Below, in pieces: positions 20,196 through 30,404 of a stretch of DNA of 64,000 nt (position 1 is its first letter; every line of letters begins with the position of its first letter). Below the pieces are notes generated by a model, which saw only the letters and a list, made by a program, of their open reading frames with translations, was not told the origin of the DNA and did not search any database. The translations under genes and the position numbers were made by a program. Origin of the DNA: Batillaria attramentaria (taxonomy: Eukaryota > Mollusca > Gastropoda > Batillariidae); assembly GCA_018292915.2 (NCBI GenBank), contig JACVVK020000317.1:428501-492500 (forward strand). The letters are read 5' to 3'.

Positions 20196-20462
20196 GATTT
20201 GGGGGCGGTCGGTGGTCTAGTGTGGTTAAGACTTGACAGATAAAATTCTAAGTTCCGAAACTTAAATTGCTGAGCTGACCCTTCTCAACCCAGTTCTCAC
20301 TACGTGATTGTAATGTGTTCATGTCCAGTGTGTGAGACTGACAATGCCTCGTGGTATTCAAGTGAGCGTGCGTGTTGGGTTCAGTTCATGGGGCTTTGAG
20401 CCAGATTACGAACGTGGGTAAAGCATCTACATAATACACAATTATTATTATTATTAGCAATA
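20196..20462 (+). mobile_element. SINE family B, internally deleted
   Basis: GGGGGCGGTCGGTGGTCTAG at 20201 is followed within 40 bp by the tail block starting AAATTCTAAGTTCCGAAACT, skipping the B box and middle. The tail continues through CACGTGATTG-like, GTGAGCGTGCGTGTTGGGTT and a terminal ATT repeat. Confidence 0.8.
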
Positions 20463-21340
20463 GTAATAGGCCTGATAGTGTGCGACGGGTGCACAAAACA
20501 TGGTGTTGGTTTCTGATGTCGTAACTTGATACAAGTGACTGTTGTAAGCAGAAGTCATGACAAAAAAGGCGGCAAAAACTTTTCTATGTGTACAACTTTC
20601 TTGTATGCCAGGCGGGCGATATCAATATGAATATGGATGAATTTTCCAGCAAGATTGATAGAAATTAAAGCGGATATGACAACAAACAAAAACGTGTTTG
20701 CTTGTTTTGTCGTTTTTAGCGGGTGGGTGTATTTGTTATTGTTTTGTTGCTGTTTTATTATTTTTGTTGTTGCCGGTTTTGCTGTTGTTGTTGTTGTTGT
20801 ATTTTTTTTTTCTTGTATTGTTTTTTCCATCGAAATTTTCAGCAATAGTTTAGAATGTCGGCAACAAGATGAGTCTTACAAGCGATACAAGACTTTTAAG
20901 TTACTTTCCCCACACCTTAACCACCCTCCGGCCGGCTCCCCTACCCCCCCCCCCCCGGCAATCCTACCTTAGTCCCAGCCTTAAACACTGACATGCTGAC
21001 TCACTTATTTTCCTGTTTGCTGGCTAAACACGAGAATGCATGTTTTTGATAAAGCCTGACCCGATATTTGAGTCATGGGGTTTCCCCCCCGCAGTTCAAT
21101 CCTGAATACGATATAATGAAAAGGGCGCGATTATCAGCTGGGCAAACCAGACACAGGTGTGTGCACGGAGGGAAAATGACCTTTTCCTTAGTAGCTACGG
21201 CAGATGGGAGTGCACAATGAGGCGGTGTCACACATGGGATGTGCCCCTCAGCTGTACACCCCCCCCCCCCCCTCCCGGGCATTTCCTGCTTCAAAGCTGG
21301 ATTTTTAAACAAAAACTACTTTATTGTTCCTTTTCTGGAC
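20463..21340. other. Unique sequence with a T-rich tract
   Basis: T/GTT-rich low complexity at 20740-20830; C runs at 20946-20957 and 21259-21270. No gene recognised. Confidence 0.4.
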
Positions 21341-21344
21341 TGAA

Positions 21345-21627
21345 TTCGGCCTGCTTCCCCCGGGGAAAGCTCGTCGCCGCAGTGAAGTGCCACCTAGCCT
21401 ACTATTTTTTTTTTTCAATTTTGCTGGGGGGAGGAAAGCCGGATAACCCGGAGAGATATCCCCGTTTAGCAGCCCGGTAGCCAGGAAAAACCGGTATCAC
21501 ATAATTATAATAAGCTCGACCTGGGCTCGAACTCACGCTTCATCGCCATGACAGCAGTGCCAAGTGATCAGCCGTTTAGTAGCGGAGCATGTAAGTCCGA
21601 CGCGCTACCTTTTAGACCACCTCTTTC
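21345..21627 (-). mobile_element. SINE family D
   Basis: On the minus strand TGGTCTAAAAGGTAGCGCGT (A-box region), GAGTTCGAGCCCAGG (B box), GTGATACCGGTTTTTCCTGG, and a CGGGTTATCCGGCTTTCC body with an A-rich segment. A second copy lies at 43576-43855 in the same orientation. Confidence 0.85.
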
Positions 21628-21874
21628 CCTCAGTCAAAACCGCATGCACACTAACAATCTGTTTCATTAGTGGAGAGTGATTGTAGTCTGGGACTGGGTA
21701 ACTGGGCTTGTGAGCGCGGGGTAGGTCTGTTTCAGACCAGACACAGTTAAAACACCACTGCATGTACCCCCTTGCTGCCGGTGGGGATTCAGTCAGTGCA
21801 CGGGTCGGGGTCAGCAAGTCTACGTCCAACTGTATAACAGAGAGCATGTATACTTGCTGTACGCGTGTTTAAAA

Positions 21875-21975
21875 GTAAATAGAGCTTACACGATTAGTTC
21901 GAGTGGTTTACAGCGAAAGACTAACCCCTCGATGGTTCGATTGTTTGTGTGTAGCTACTTCGCTGTCTGTTTCCT
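21875..21975 (+). repeat. Dispersed repeat shared with 41935-42150
   Basis: Shares AGCTTACACGATTAGTTCGA, TTTACAGCGAAAGA, CTCGATGGTTCGAT and GTAGCTAC-TCGCTG with the later copy. Confidence 0.65.
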
Positions 21976-22069
21976 TACTATTTTCAGACGTAAAGCACTC
22001 GAAGTTAACTCACTGAAAAGTTGCACTGGCGAGTGTGTAAAAAAGAAAGATAAATACATGCATGTGTAG

Positions 22070-22115
22070 ATGAGAGAGAGAGAGAGAGAGGGGTGGGGTG
22101 GGGGGGAGGGGGGTA
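22070..22115. repeat. (GA)n and G-rich tract
   Basis: About ten GA units followed by GGGGTGGGGTGGGGG-type runs. Confidence 0.9.
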
Positions 22116-22540
22116 GCACCGTTACAATGGATTCATACTGAAGCACAGACTGATGAAGCTACGCGACTCAGTCTACCCTCCAACTCCGATATCAAATCGT
22201 TCTTCTTTTTTTTTCCCCGATATTGTTCGTGACAGTCAGTGACGCATTTCCTCCCTCATTTTACACTTTCACCAATTTTCTCATGATCCTCTTTATTCCT
22301 GCACACGTTGTCTTCTTTTAAGGCCGCAGACTTGTCATCAGTCACTGAGTGGGCGCCGGTAATAGAAACTGATTCAAGTTCCCATCCAGTCAGTACTTGC
22401 TTCGTATCCACGCTAGGTCAAGGCAGAGATACTGAATACTGTAGTGATCTTCCACTAACCAGGAACAGAAAGCTATTCAGATTTTGAGCGGCTGTAGTTG
22501 AGCTCTTCCAGTTTTTGCGAGAATGGTATAAGTGTCGGTG
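22116..22540. other. Unique sequence
   Basis: No gene recognised. Confidence 0.4.
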
Positions 22541-22548
22541 GTGTCGGT

Positions 22549-22594
22549 CAAATACTACTACTACTACTACTACGACTACTACTACTACTACTAC
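22549..22594. repeat. (ACT)n microsatellite
   Basis: About 15 ACT/ACG units directly abutting the SINE-B copy that follows. Confidence 0.95.
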
Positions 22595-23003
22595 GGGGCG
22601 GTCGGTGGTCTAGTGGTTAAGAGACTTGTCACCAATGCGAGAGGTCAGAGGTTCGAGCCCCACTCGGGGCAAAGAATTTTTCCTTCTCGTATGTGGCACC
22701 GTTCATTCGGGCCGATCGTCGGGGGTTCTCTCCGGGTACTCCGGCTTCCTCCCCCTCTCCTTTGGAAATGTTCAGCCCACCAAGTTTGAAAAATAAATGC
22801 ATATCTAAATTCCGAAATTTAAATAGCTGAGCTGACCCTTCGCACCACGTGATTGTAATACGTTTATGTCCTGTGTGTGAGAGAATGCGTGTGATTCACG
22901 TGAGCGTGCGTGTTGGGTTTAGCTCGCGGCGCTTTGAGCCAAAATATTTGGGATAAAGCGCCTATATTAATGCGATTATTATTATTATTATTATTATTAT
23001 TAC
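22595..23003 (+). mobile_element. SINE family B, full-length
   Basis: Starts GGGGCGGTCGGTGGTCTAGT, B box AGGTTCGAGCCCC, body with GTATGTGGCACCGTTCATTC and CTCTCCGGGTACTCCGGC, tail with CACCACGTGATTGTAATACG and GCGGCGCTTTGAGCC, and an (ATT)n end. It sits between (ACT)n blocks at 22549-22594 and 23004-23049, so it probably inserted into a trinucleotide repeat. Confidence 0.93.
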
Positions 23004-23049
23004 GACGACGACTACTACGACTACGACGACTACTACTACTACTACTACT
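23004..23049. repeat. (ACG/ACT)n microsatellite
   Basis: Trinucleotide repeat continuing the block before the SINE-B copy. Confidence 0.9.
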
Positions 23050-23194
23050 AACTGCATATTGTGCAGGCGCACCAATCCCTTGTGAACTGGCTCAAGGCGC
23101 CGCGAATCGCGAACTAAACCCTACACGCACACTCACGTGAATCAAACGCATTCTCTCACACACTGTACATGAACACATTACAGTCACGTGGGTC
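23050..23194 (-). mobile_element. SINE family B, tail-only copy
   Basis: Complement of the SINE-B tail: GGCTCAAGGCGCCGCGAATC, CACGCACACTCACGTGAATC, ACGCATTCTCTCACACACTG and ATTACAGTCACGTGG. It faces the full copy just upstream. Confidence 0.8.
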
Positions 23195-23197
23195 AGA

Positions 23198-23490
23198 TGG
23201 TAACGCTTCCTCTCAAAGTTTTATCACAATCAAACTTTATTACAACGCCTCTTCACAAGAAAACTGGTGTCCTAGACTTCTGAAGCCATGCAGATTTTCA
23301 GCTTTAGTTCCGTTTAAACATTCCCAATTTAGTGAGACTCATGACTGGTTCAGTTCACTGGTTCATTAGTTACCGTATCAATGGTAATGCTTCATCTCTA
23401 TCAGACTTTATTACAACACCTTTCAAGTTCACTGTAAACAGATGCCCTTAACTCCTGACGTCTTTTTCCGTCTTAAAACATCTCACAGAC
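23198..23490 (+). repeat. Diverged tandem duplication, ~185-bp period
   Basis: GGTAACGCTTCCTCTC with ACTTTATTACAACGCCT and a CCGT-TTAAAC-AT block at 23198-23330 recur as GGTAATGCTTCATCTC, ACTTTATTACAACACCT and CCGTCTTAAAACAT at 23380-23490. Confidence 0.6.
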
Positions 23491-23804
23491 GTTCTGCTTC
23501 CGGCGTGCTCTGTTTCAGCAGCCGACAGTGTTGCACGGATGCGAAAGACTGATGACGTAGAGAGCTGTGTTTGGATGATAGCAGTCATCAACTTTATTGT
23601 TTGTATCATTACCGCCTCACAGCATCGCTCCTAGTGACGTAAGGATCTGTCCCAATCTGGACGAGCTTCAAAGTGGTCGTGTTCAAGTGTTTCCACAAAC
23701 ACAGTGCTCTATCACCCACGCTCATTTCTTGTCTGATACCGGCGCCTTGTTGTGCGTTTCTCTTTACATCTATTTCTTCTGACCGCTCCAGTTTATTGGT
23801 TTTT

Positions 23805-24055
23805 CAGAGACTGATTGTCTTTCACAATTTCAGAACTACTGAAGCAGTTTTGTTTAAGCCGGGGCCTAGGGGCAACTGTCTGGTGCGTCAGTTTCTCTCA
23901 TCCTTAGTTCTGCTGACCACTTCAGTTTTGGGTTTTTTTTTTCTTGTTTTTGTTGTTGTTTTAGTGAGTGTCTGTCACATGTCCAGAACCCTTGGGGTAG
24001 TTTTGTTTAGTGCGGGGCTCAGGGATTACTCTTTCGTGTGATTCTCTGTCTCTTT
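23805..24055 (+). repeat. Diverged tandem duplication, ~165-bp period
   Basis: TGTCTTTCACAATTTCAGAA with AGTTTTGTTTAAGCCGGGGC at 23815-23870 recurs as TGTCTGTCACATGTCCAGAA with AGTTTTGTTTAGTGCGGGGC at 23970-24017. Confidence 0.6.
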
Positions 24056-24266
24056 CAACCTGGAAAAAAAATGTGTGTTGACAGAGAATCAGTTTCAAAG
24101 AAAAAAAGGGGGGGGGGGAGGAAATTCGACTGGAAATAAACGAACAGGGACAAAAAGGATACAATTAGAAAAACATATTGTTTGGTTTGAGGCGTAGAGG
24201 CAAGATGTGAATGAAAGCATTCGTGCATGAAACCTATATCATAGTCATAGAAAGTGCATCCAATCC

Positions 24267-24269
24267 GTT

Positions 24270-24297
<28 letters not shown>
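24267..24297. repeat. (TC)n microsatellite
   Basis: About 14 TC units. Confidence 0.95.
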
Positions 24298-24300
<3 letters not shown>

Positions 24301-24480
24301 GCATGATCATAGTTATGATCAGTTTTAGTACACCGTATCACTGAGTGATTTTTTTTTGTGTTTTTGTCTTTTGTCTCTGTGACAAGGACATTGGTAGCAG
24401 TGGTGCTGAAACTGACTTTCATCCTTATCAAACAACAACAAAAAAGTATTCATTCTTTTGTGCACTCTCTCCCTGTCCGC

Positions 24481-24517
24481 CTGTCTGTCTGTCTGTCTGT
24501 CTGTCTCTTCTTGTACG

Positions 24518-24589
<72 letters not shown>
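24481..24589. repeat. (GTCT)n and (GT)n microsatellites
   Basis: Short (GTCT)n at 24482-24507, then about 34 GT units at 24521-24588. Confidence 0.97.
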
Positions 24590-25860
24590 CCAGTCATAAG
24601 TCGCACAAGTTTCTCAGTCGTCGGTTATCTTACCGCCGACCCCCCAACTGCCTCTTTCCCTCCCGGCTGTCCTGACCCCTCACTCCTCACATATCCCCCA
24701 GGTGGTTCCAGGCAGTGACGCAAACCCTCGGCCGGTTCACTGCCAGCGCTTCTCGACTGACGAGGGTTCCGCTATTTAGTCTGCGCAGCAGGCCGCGGCA
24801 CACACTTCCCCAAAGTTCCGTCCGAGTTGGTACCCTACACACCACCGTGTACCTCAAACGTTGCACAGACGCGAAGTTTTAGTGATAAATGACCGCTCTG
24901 TTCTGATGGTATCGCGGAAGTGAATTTGCTGATGAATACTGACGAGTTCGCTCTGAGTTCTGATTCAGTTGAAACTGTTTGAGTCTGTGAGGTTTTCTGT
25001 TTGAGAACAGCGCGGCAACCTGGTCAGTTACAGGTCAGTTTTGACCTGTTGCACTCAGGACTGGACTTGATTGTGAGCTGGACTGATCGTCAGTTTATGA
25101 AGACTGCGCGTCTGTTCAGTGGTATCAAACTTGGTTTATTTGCTTTTACGAGTTTTCTCGAAAGTTGTGGTTGAAACTAGTGTCTGGGAGTTCTAACCGA
25201 GTCTGTTACTGCGTTTTCCGCCGTTGGAGCGACAGGACGCCCGCCGTGGCTGCCTGGTACTGACACCTGTTATACTAGCGGTGAAGTTCTGACTTGCACT
25301 GACGTCACGGTTGCCTCGGACCTGAGTGAACTGAACTTCTGGCTTCATGTTGAAGACTGTTCGCCCTGTGCGCGTGAGTACATTGTCGTGTGCAAACTTT
25401 TGTCATTTGGCTCGGTGATGCTTCAATACTGGTATCAGTATCTGATGATCTGTCTCACCAGTTGATAGTTGTACAGTCCGGCTTTCGGCGCTGGTTTGAA
25501 CTGAAGTGCCTGCTTCCAGTCCGGCCGCACCTATAATATTACTTATTTATTGCCATGTGTTTCATTGGGTAAAACAATAAAACAGGAATTTTGTGTGAGC
25601 TAGCGTGAGACGACAGATCGGTTGTCCGTCACGCCAGTTCCTGTTACGTCATTTCACGTCACAGTACACCACACAGCTCCACACTACACCGCTAATATTA
25701 CTTTCTTACAAACGGCGTACGCCGGAGTATACAGACTTGCGCCGCGTATGCGCCGATCTACCGAACGTCCCGGACTACTGACATGCGTAGCTTGCAGAAA
25801 CGTCATGTGGTGTATTGCCTTCGACCACAATGACTTGTCATCATAGTTATCGGCATATGC
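24590..25860 (+). other. Longest repeat-free stretch; possible leader exon with splice donor
   Basis: No SINE, LINE or microsatellite. A GTGAGTA donor-like site lies at 25374-25380, shortly after an ATG at 25347 whose frame (MLKTVRPVR) stays open to it. No protein family, acceptor or TATA supports a gene, so the reading as a first exon is a weak inference. Confidence 0.2.
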
Positions 25861-25867
25861 CTCAATT

Positions 25868-25885
25868 CCCCCCCCCCCCCCCCCC
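25868..25885. repeat. C homopolymer
   Basis: A run of about 18 C. Confidence 0.95.
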
Positions 25886-26530
25886 AGAATGATCTAGAAG
25901 CTTTCATTGATGCAAAAGACGGTAACTGATAAGCTTATATATACATGTAGTTAAGATTGTTTTTCATCTCGGTAATTTATTTCACCTTACAAAACCGGCA
26001 GAGCTTATGTTAGCAACTAAAACAATTATGAGCTGGTGTAAATGAAAATTTCTTCATTTCATTTTTAGAGTTTTTTAAAAACACTTTTTAAAAATTGCAT
26101 GCTGCAGACTGTTTAGGAACGGAAAAATACATGCGAAGTAAATATTCAGGGGATGGGAAGAAATACGTACATGTATCGGAGGGGGGGGGGGAGGGATCGG
26201 AGGAGGGGGGGGGGGGTAGAGACAGATGTAAGGGATTGGTTGAACAGGCATTCAGACGTAAATTTTCCCGCATGCCTTTATCTTGTTCCACGTGTGTTGA
26301 TGTTTAACGCAAAACATTTTCATCCGGGCATCATATTTCATTCCCAACGGCGTGCGTGTCATTTTTATTTAGGCAACTGCACTAGTAGAGTATTGCGTGG
26401 TTCCGCGGTGTACTCGTTCACATCCTGTTTTGATTCATGAGGTTGTGTGAGCGAATTGTTTCTCAACTGTCAGGATTTGATGTAAATCGGCTTATGCACT
26501 GGGTAGATCTGCAGATTTACTTCCTTCCAG
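25886..26530. other. Unique sequence
   Basis: No gene recognised; G-rich interruptions at 26179-26218. Confidence 0.4.
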
Positions 26531-26534
26531 TACC

Positions 26535-26636
26535 CCTCTCCCCCCCCCCTCAACACCCCCCTCCCCCCAACACACACACACACACACACACACTGATACA
26601 TCACACTTCCTCCCCCCACCCCCACCCCCCTCCTCT
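26535..26636. repeat. C-rich tract with (AC)n
   Basis: C runs flank about 11 AC units at 26571-26592. Confidence 0.9.
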
Positions 26637-26816
26637 TTGACTGTTAGCAGGACTTGAAGTAAAGGCAGTGACGTACAAGGGGTTGTGTACACAGGGATAT
26701 CATGACCACTGAGTGCACGTTTCTCAGTATCAGCGTACTCTGCGACACCAGTATATAGGTTGATATCCAGTATTATCGCACGGCAATAATGATAACAATA
26801 AATGGTAATAACAATT

Positions 26817-27011
26817 TAGTGAGACCTCGTACGGAGAACTTCGCTGAGCAGCGTAACCCACTTGCATGTAAATTAGGCACGTTACGGGTACCATTAGCTA
26901 ATCGCAGCGCGTTAGCAGCTCGCGGCCTCTGCCGTGTGAGCCTAATTTACATGTAAATGGGTTACGCTGCTCAACGAAGTCCTCAGTACGAAATCCTACT
27001 AAGTCTCACTA
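26817..27011. mobile_element. MITE family M3 with long terminal inverted repeats
   Basis: Left arm includes CTTCGCTGAGCAGCGTAACC and CATGTAAATTAGGC; the right arm is its complement, GCCTAATTTACATGTAAATG then GGTTACGCTGCTCAACGAAG. The core GCACGTTACGGGTACCATTA is shared with the second copy at 50988-51190. The left end lacks about 12 bp present on the right. No coding capacity. Confidence 0.9.
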
Positions 27012-27183
27012 CTAATACAATCAGCCAGGACGTTTGTCCTATCCTAGTTCCCACGGACCTGAACACATTTTGTAGTACCGCGCTCGAGTATTTCACGTCT
27101 TGGACTGTTTTTTTTTCAGTTGTGGCTGTGTATGCGAAAATTAGGAAAGATTAACGATTCCTTGACCCCTCTTACTGCAGCAA

Positions 27184-27477
27184 CGTACTTACTTAGGCCC
27201 CTGGCTCCACGTGGAGCATAGGCCATCAACGACCCTTCGCCATCGCACTCTGTTCTGGGCTATTCTTGCCACTCCAGTCCAGTTGGTCCCCTGCTTGCAT
27301 AGCTCTGCCTCAGTGTCCCGCCTCCAGCTGTTGCGAGGCCGGCCTCTCTTCCTTTTCCCCTGCGGGTTCCATGTCAGGGCTTGGCGTGTGGTGCTGGATG
27401 CTGGCTTCCTGAGGGTGTGTCCAATCCAGCCCCACTTCCTCCCGTAGGATCTGCTTGGCCACTGGTTTCTGCTCGCT
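27184..27477 (-). pseudogene. 5'-truncated LINE (family L1R), reverse transcriptase C-terminus
   Basis: On the minus strand it encodes WGWIGHTLRKPASSTTRQAL, GKRKRGRPRNSWRRDTEAEL and TNWTGVARIAQNRVRWRRVV before the stop and a short TAAG tail. Such a Gly-Lys-Arg-rich C-terminus follows the polymerase domain in several non-LTR elements. A perfect 15-bp duplication, CTCTTACTGCAGCAA, flanks it at 27169-27183 and 27478-27492. The longer open frame that runs past 27477 includes host DNA. Only about 294 bp were inserted, so it never coded for a working enzyme here. Confidence 0.93.
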
Positions 27478-27567
27478 CTCTTACTGCAGCAAACACGAGT
27501 ATAATTAAGGTGCAACACTCCCGCTAAGCCAAATTTAAGTGCACGCAGACAGGAATTATTTATGATT

Positions 27568-27650
27568 TATGGTGTTTTTTTTGTTTGTTTGTTTGTTTGT
27601 TTGTTTGTCGTCGTTTTTTTTTCGGTTTTTTTTTTTTTTTTTTTACTGAG
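27568..27650. repeat. (TTTG)n and T-rich tract
   Basis: TTTG units and T runs ending at about 27647. Confidence 0.9.
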
Positions 27651-27654
27651 GCCA

Positions 27655-27990
27655 TTAGTGCAGAGCCCCAAACTTACTTGGTAAGAACTGAGTTAAGCCC
27701 GGCTTCTTGAATTCTTGAAAATTGTATAACTTTGTGTACTTGCGTAAGCTCAGCCTATTGCTCCACTCAACACCCGCACACTAAGTGGAGTTGACAGCGG
27801 AATGAGTATTGTGAAATCTATGCAAACGTCATAGACTTCACAGTTCATTGTCCAGCATGCCCTCCTGCAGGCAGGTGTCAGTTCCTGCCTTATCCCACAT
27901 CCTGCGGGATTTGAACCCACGCGGAGATCGTGCATCACCATCTCACTGCAATTTACAGAATGTTAGGGTTGACGGCAGATGTATCATGTA
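27655..27990 (-). mobile_element. Dispersed repeat family E, tRNA-derived SINE candidate
   Basis: Shares ordered blocks with 32165-32530: CTTGGTAAGAACTGAGTTAA, GCCCGGCTTC, CTATGCAAACGTCATAGACT, CACAGTTCATTGTCC, GGCAGGTGTCAGTTCCTG, and CACATC with a following GAACCCACGCGG. The last block reads as a B box (GGTTCAAATCCC) on the minus strand. The A box is not certain. Confidence 0.65.
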
Positions 27991-28017
27991 TAGGTGGATA
28001 CCCAGTATTATCGCACC

Positions 28018-28048
<31 letters not shown>

Positions 28049-28085
28049 GGCGCCCGATGGAGCTGTGGGCGCCTCACAACAGCAA
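28018..28085 (-). repeat. (AAT)n with GGCGCC-containing tail
   Basis: (AAT)n 28018-28043 joined to TTTCCTGGCGCCCGATGGAG and GGGCGCCTCACAACAG; related to 17440-17526 and 1672-1700. Confidence 0.5.
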
Positions 28086-28097
28086 AACCGTTACATA

Positions 28098-28318
28098 CAC
28101 ACAGTCATACCCACAGTCATACCCACAGTCCTACACACAGTCCTACACACAGTCATACACACAGTCCTACACACAGTCCTACACACAGTCTTACAAACAG
28201 TCCTACACACAGTCCTACACACAGTCATACCCACAGTCCTACACACAGTCCTACACACAGTCATACACACAGTCCTACACACAGTCCTACACACAGTCAT
28301 ACACACAGTCTCAACACA
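28098..28318 (+). repeat. 12-bp minisatellite, CACAGTCCTACA
   Basis: About 18 units of CACAGTCCTACA with variants CAGTCATACACA and CAGTCATACCCA. The open frames through it are repeat artefacts. Confidence 0.97.
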
Positions 28319-28394
28319 TTCTTACAAACATCATGGTGATGGTGAAACACGCACGAAACAGTAAAAAAAACACCATAATACCTTAATTAATACA

Positions 28395-28926
28395 CACATG
28401 TACACATACATACATACATACATACATACATACATACATACATACATACATACATACATACATACAGATACATACATACATACATACATACATACATACA
28501 TACATACATACATACATACATACATACATACATACATACATACATACATACATACATACATACATACATACATACATACATACATACATACACATACATA
28601 CATACATACATACATACATACATACATACATACAGATACATACATACATACATACATACATACATACATACATACATACATACATACATACATACATACA
28701 TACATACACATACATACATACATACATACATACATACATACACATACATACATACATACATACATACATACATACATACATACACATACATACATACATA
28801 CATACATACAGATACATACATACATACATACATACAGATACATACATACATACATACATACATACATACATACATACATACAGATACATACATACATACA
28901 TACATACATACATACATACATACAGA

Positions 28927-28957
<31 letters not shown>

Positions 28958-28989
28958 GCATACATACATACATACATACATACATACAT
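28395..28989. repeat. (CATA)n tract of about 600 bp
   Basis: Nearly uninterrupted TACA/CATA units with scattered CAGATA and CACATA variants, in places spaced at multiples of four. All six frames stay open for long distances for this reason. Confidence 0.98.
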
Positions 28990-29319
28990 GAAAATTTACA
29001 TAAAAGTATACAGGAAGTCTACCATACATAAAATTATGACTGGTCCTACACTAATCGGTGGTTACTGATGAGCAACATATTAACTTCCAAATTTGCATAT
29101 TTGCATATATTTATTACGAGTTTCTTCATCACTTCCGCTGTACTTCCGGTGAAGGTCAGAACAAAGATGGCCAAAGGGGTGCACAGCCTAGCGATCAAAG
29201 ACGAACGAACGAACGAAACTTTGTTTTACAAGGATACAAGATTAGGTACGCAGACCTGTCTTACATCTTGTCCTTGCTACGCTACTGATATATATACAAA
29301 GCAAGCTCCAACTGAGTAG
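28990..29319. other. Unique sequence
   Basis: No gene recognised; a short CGAA repeat near 29200-29217. Confidence 0.4.
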
Positions 29320-29392
<73 letters not shown>

Positions 29393-29399
29393 GCGCGCG
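29320..29399. repeat. (AC)n-(CG)n tract, strong Z-DNA potential
   Basis: About 29 AC units run directly into about 11 CG units, 80 bp of alternating purine and pyrimidine. Confidence 0.97.
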
Positions 29400-29521
29400 A
29401 CCATGCCTCTACATACATATATCAAGCAATACTAAAAAATGGCCAATATGTAAAGTACAATAGGGGGAAAAACAAAGGATGTGATAAGTGAGCAATGCAG
29501 ATAAACCTTAAGGAGATGTTT

Positions 29522-29965
29522 TTACAGTTTTAAAAGAAAAACAGAGAAAAACAACAACAATACGTGATGTGAATAAGTATTGGGATTTTCTTTGCCCCAA
29601 ATACTAAATTTGTCATCGGTGCTAAGTGAGCACATGCTTTTGTCTATAATCAGTTTAATCGCTCTTCTGTGGAGCGAATTTATCCTTTTAAAGTTTGCCT
29701 CACTACAGCCGTCCCAAACGGTGGACGCGTAGTCTATGTGTGGCTGAATATGTGCATTGTAAAATAGTTTTCTTGTGGGTTCATCGGTAAAGTATTTAAG
29801 TTTGGGTAGCAGAAACAGATTTTTTGACAACACTTTACACGTATTGTGTATAATTTTATTCGCTTGCCAGCTTAGCTGATCATCCACTGTGATCCCCAGC
29901 ACACGGTGTACATGAACTTGTTCAACATGATGAAAGCGAATTTGTCGTACGTACTCTACATCGCT
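29522..29965 (-). pseudogene. Non-LTR retrotransposon reverse transcriptase fragment
   Basis: The minus strand is open from about 29965, reading VHVHRVLGITVDDQLSWQ, then KVLSKNLFLLPKLKYF, HIQPHIDYASTVWDG and NSLHRRAIKLIID. These are the conserved VLGxTxDxxLSW motif and the IxPxxDYxxxVWDxxS / LxxLxRRAxKLI thumb region that follow the catalytic core in CR1/L2/Jockey-type LINEs. The YxDD core lies upstream and is absent. The last ~40 residues lose the family pattern. A first methionine at 29902 is only internal. Confidence 0.88.
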
Positions 29966-30290
29966 AGCTGTTGCCGGCTCACGTCCGCAGAAACGAACTC
30001 ACGCATAAACTGATCCAGACACAACATAGTAAACCGTCGGTGGCAGAAGCCGTTGTTGTAGTGAGCGGCAACAGATAATCACTCCCCCCTCTCTCAACGC
30101 AAGAGCTTGTCATTATTACTAGACAACTAGTCAACAGTTCTCCTCTTACTTGCATGCAAATCAGTTTTGGGTTCATTTCGTCCTCTCACAGCTCAGGCAC
30201 TGCATTCACCACAGGAGGGATAACCAGAATGGCGGGAGTGTTTGTTGTGCTATTCAGATTCAAACGTTCGACAATTGCTCTCAAGGTGGT
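29966..30290. other. Unique sequence
   Basis: No gene recognised. Confidence 0.4.
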
Positions 30291-30296
30291 TGTGTA

Positions 30297-30387
30297 AGGG
30301 GGGTCAACGTGCTTTTCCAACAGCCGGGATTCGAACTCACGACCCGAACATTGGAAGTGCAACAGTCTACCATTCGGCTATCCCTGT
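30297..30387 (-). mobile_element. SINE family A, internally deleted
   Basis: GTCAACGTGCTTTTCCAACA is joined directly to AGCCGGGATTCGAACTCACG and the complement of the head to TACCATTCGGCTATCC; about 60 bp of the body are missing. Confidence 0.8.
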
Positions 30388-30404
30388 GTTACACGCGGAA
30401 TGTA

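Noticed and set aside
22595..22670. Functional tRNA gene
   Set aside because: A and B boxes are present, but the sequence continues into a SINE body repeated elsewhere; the same applies to heads of families A, C and D.
28331..29029. Long Tyr-Val-Cys-Met and Thr-Tyr-Ile-His open frames of about 200 codons on both strands
   Set aside because: They are translations of (CATA)n; every frame is open because the repeat lacks stops.
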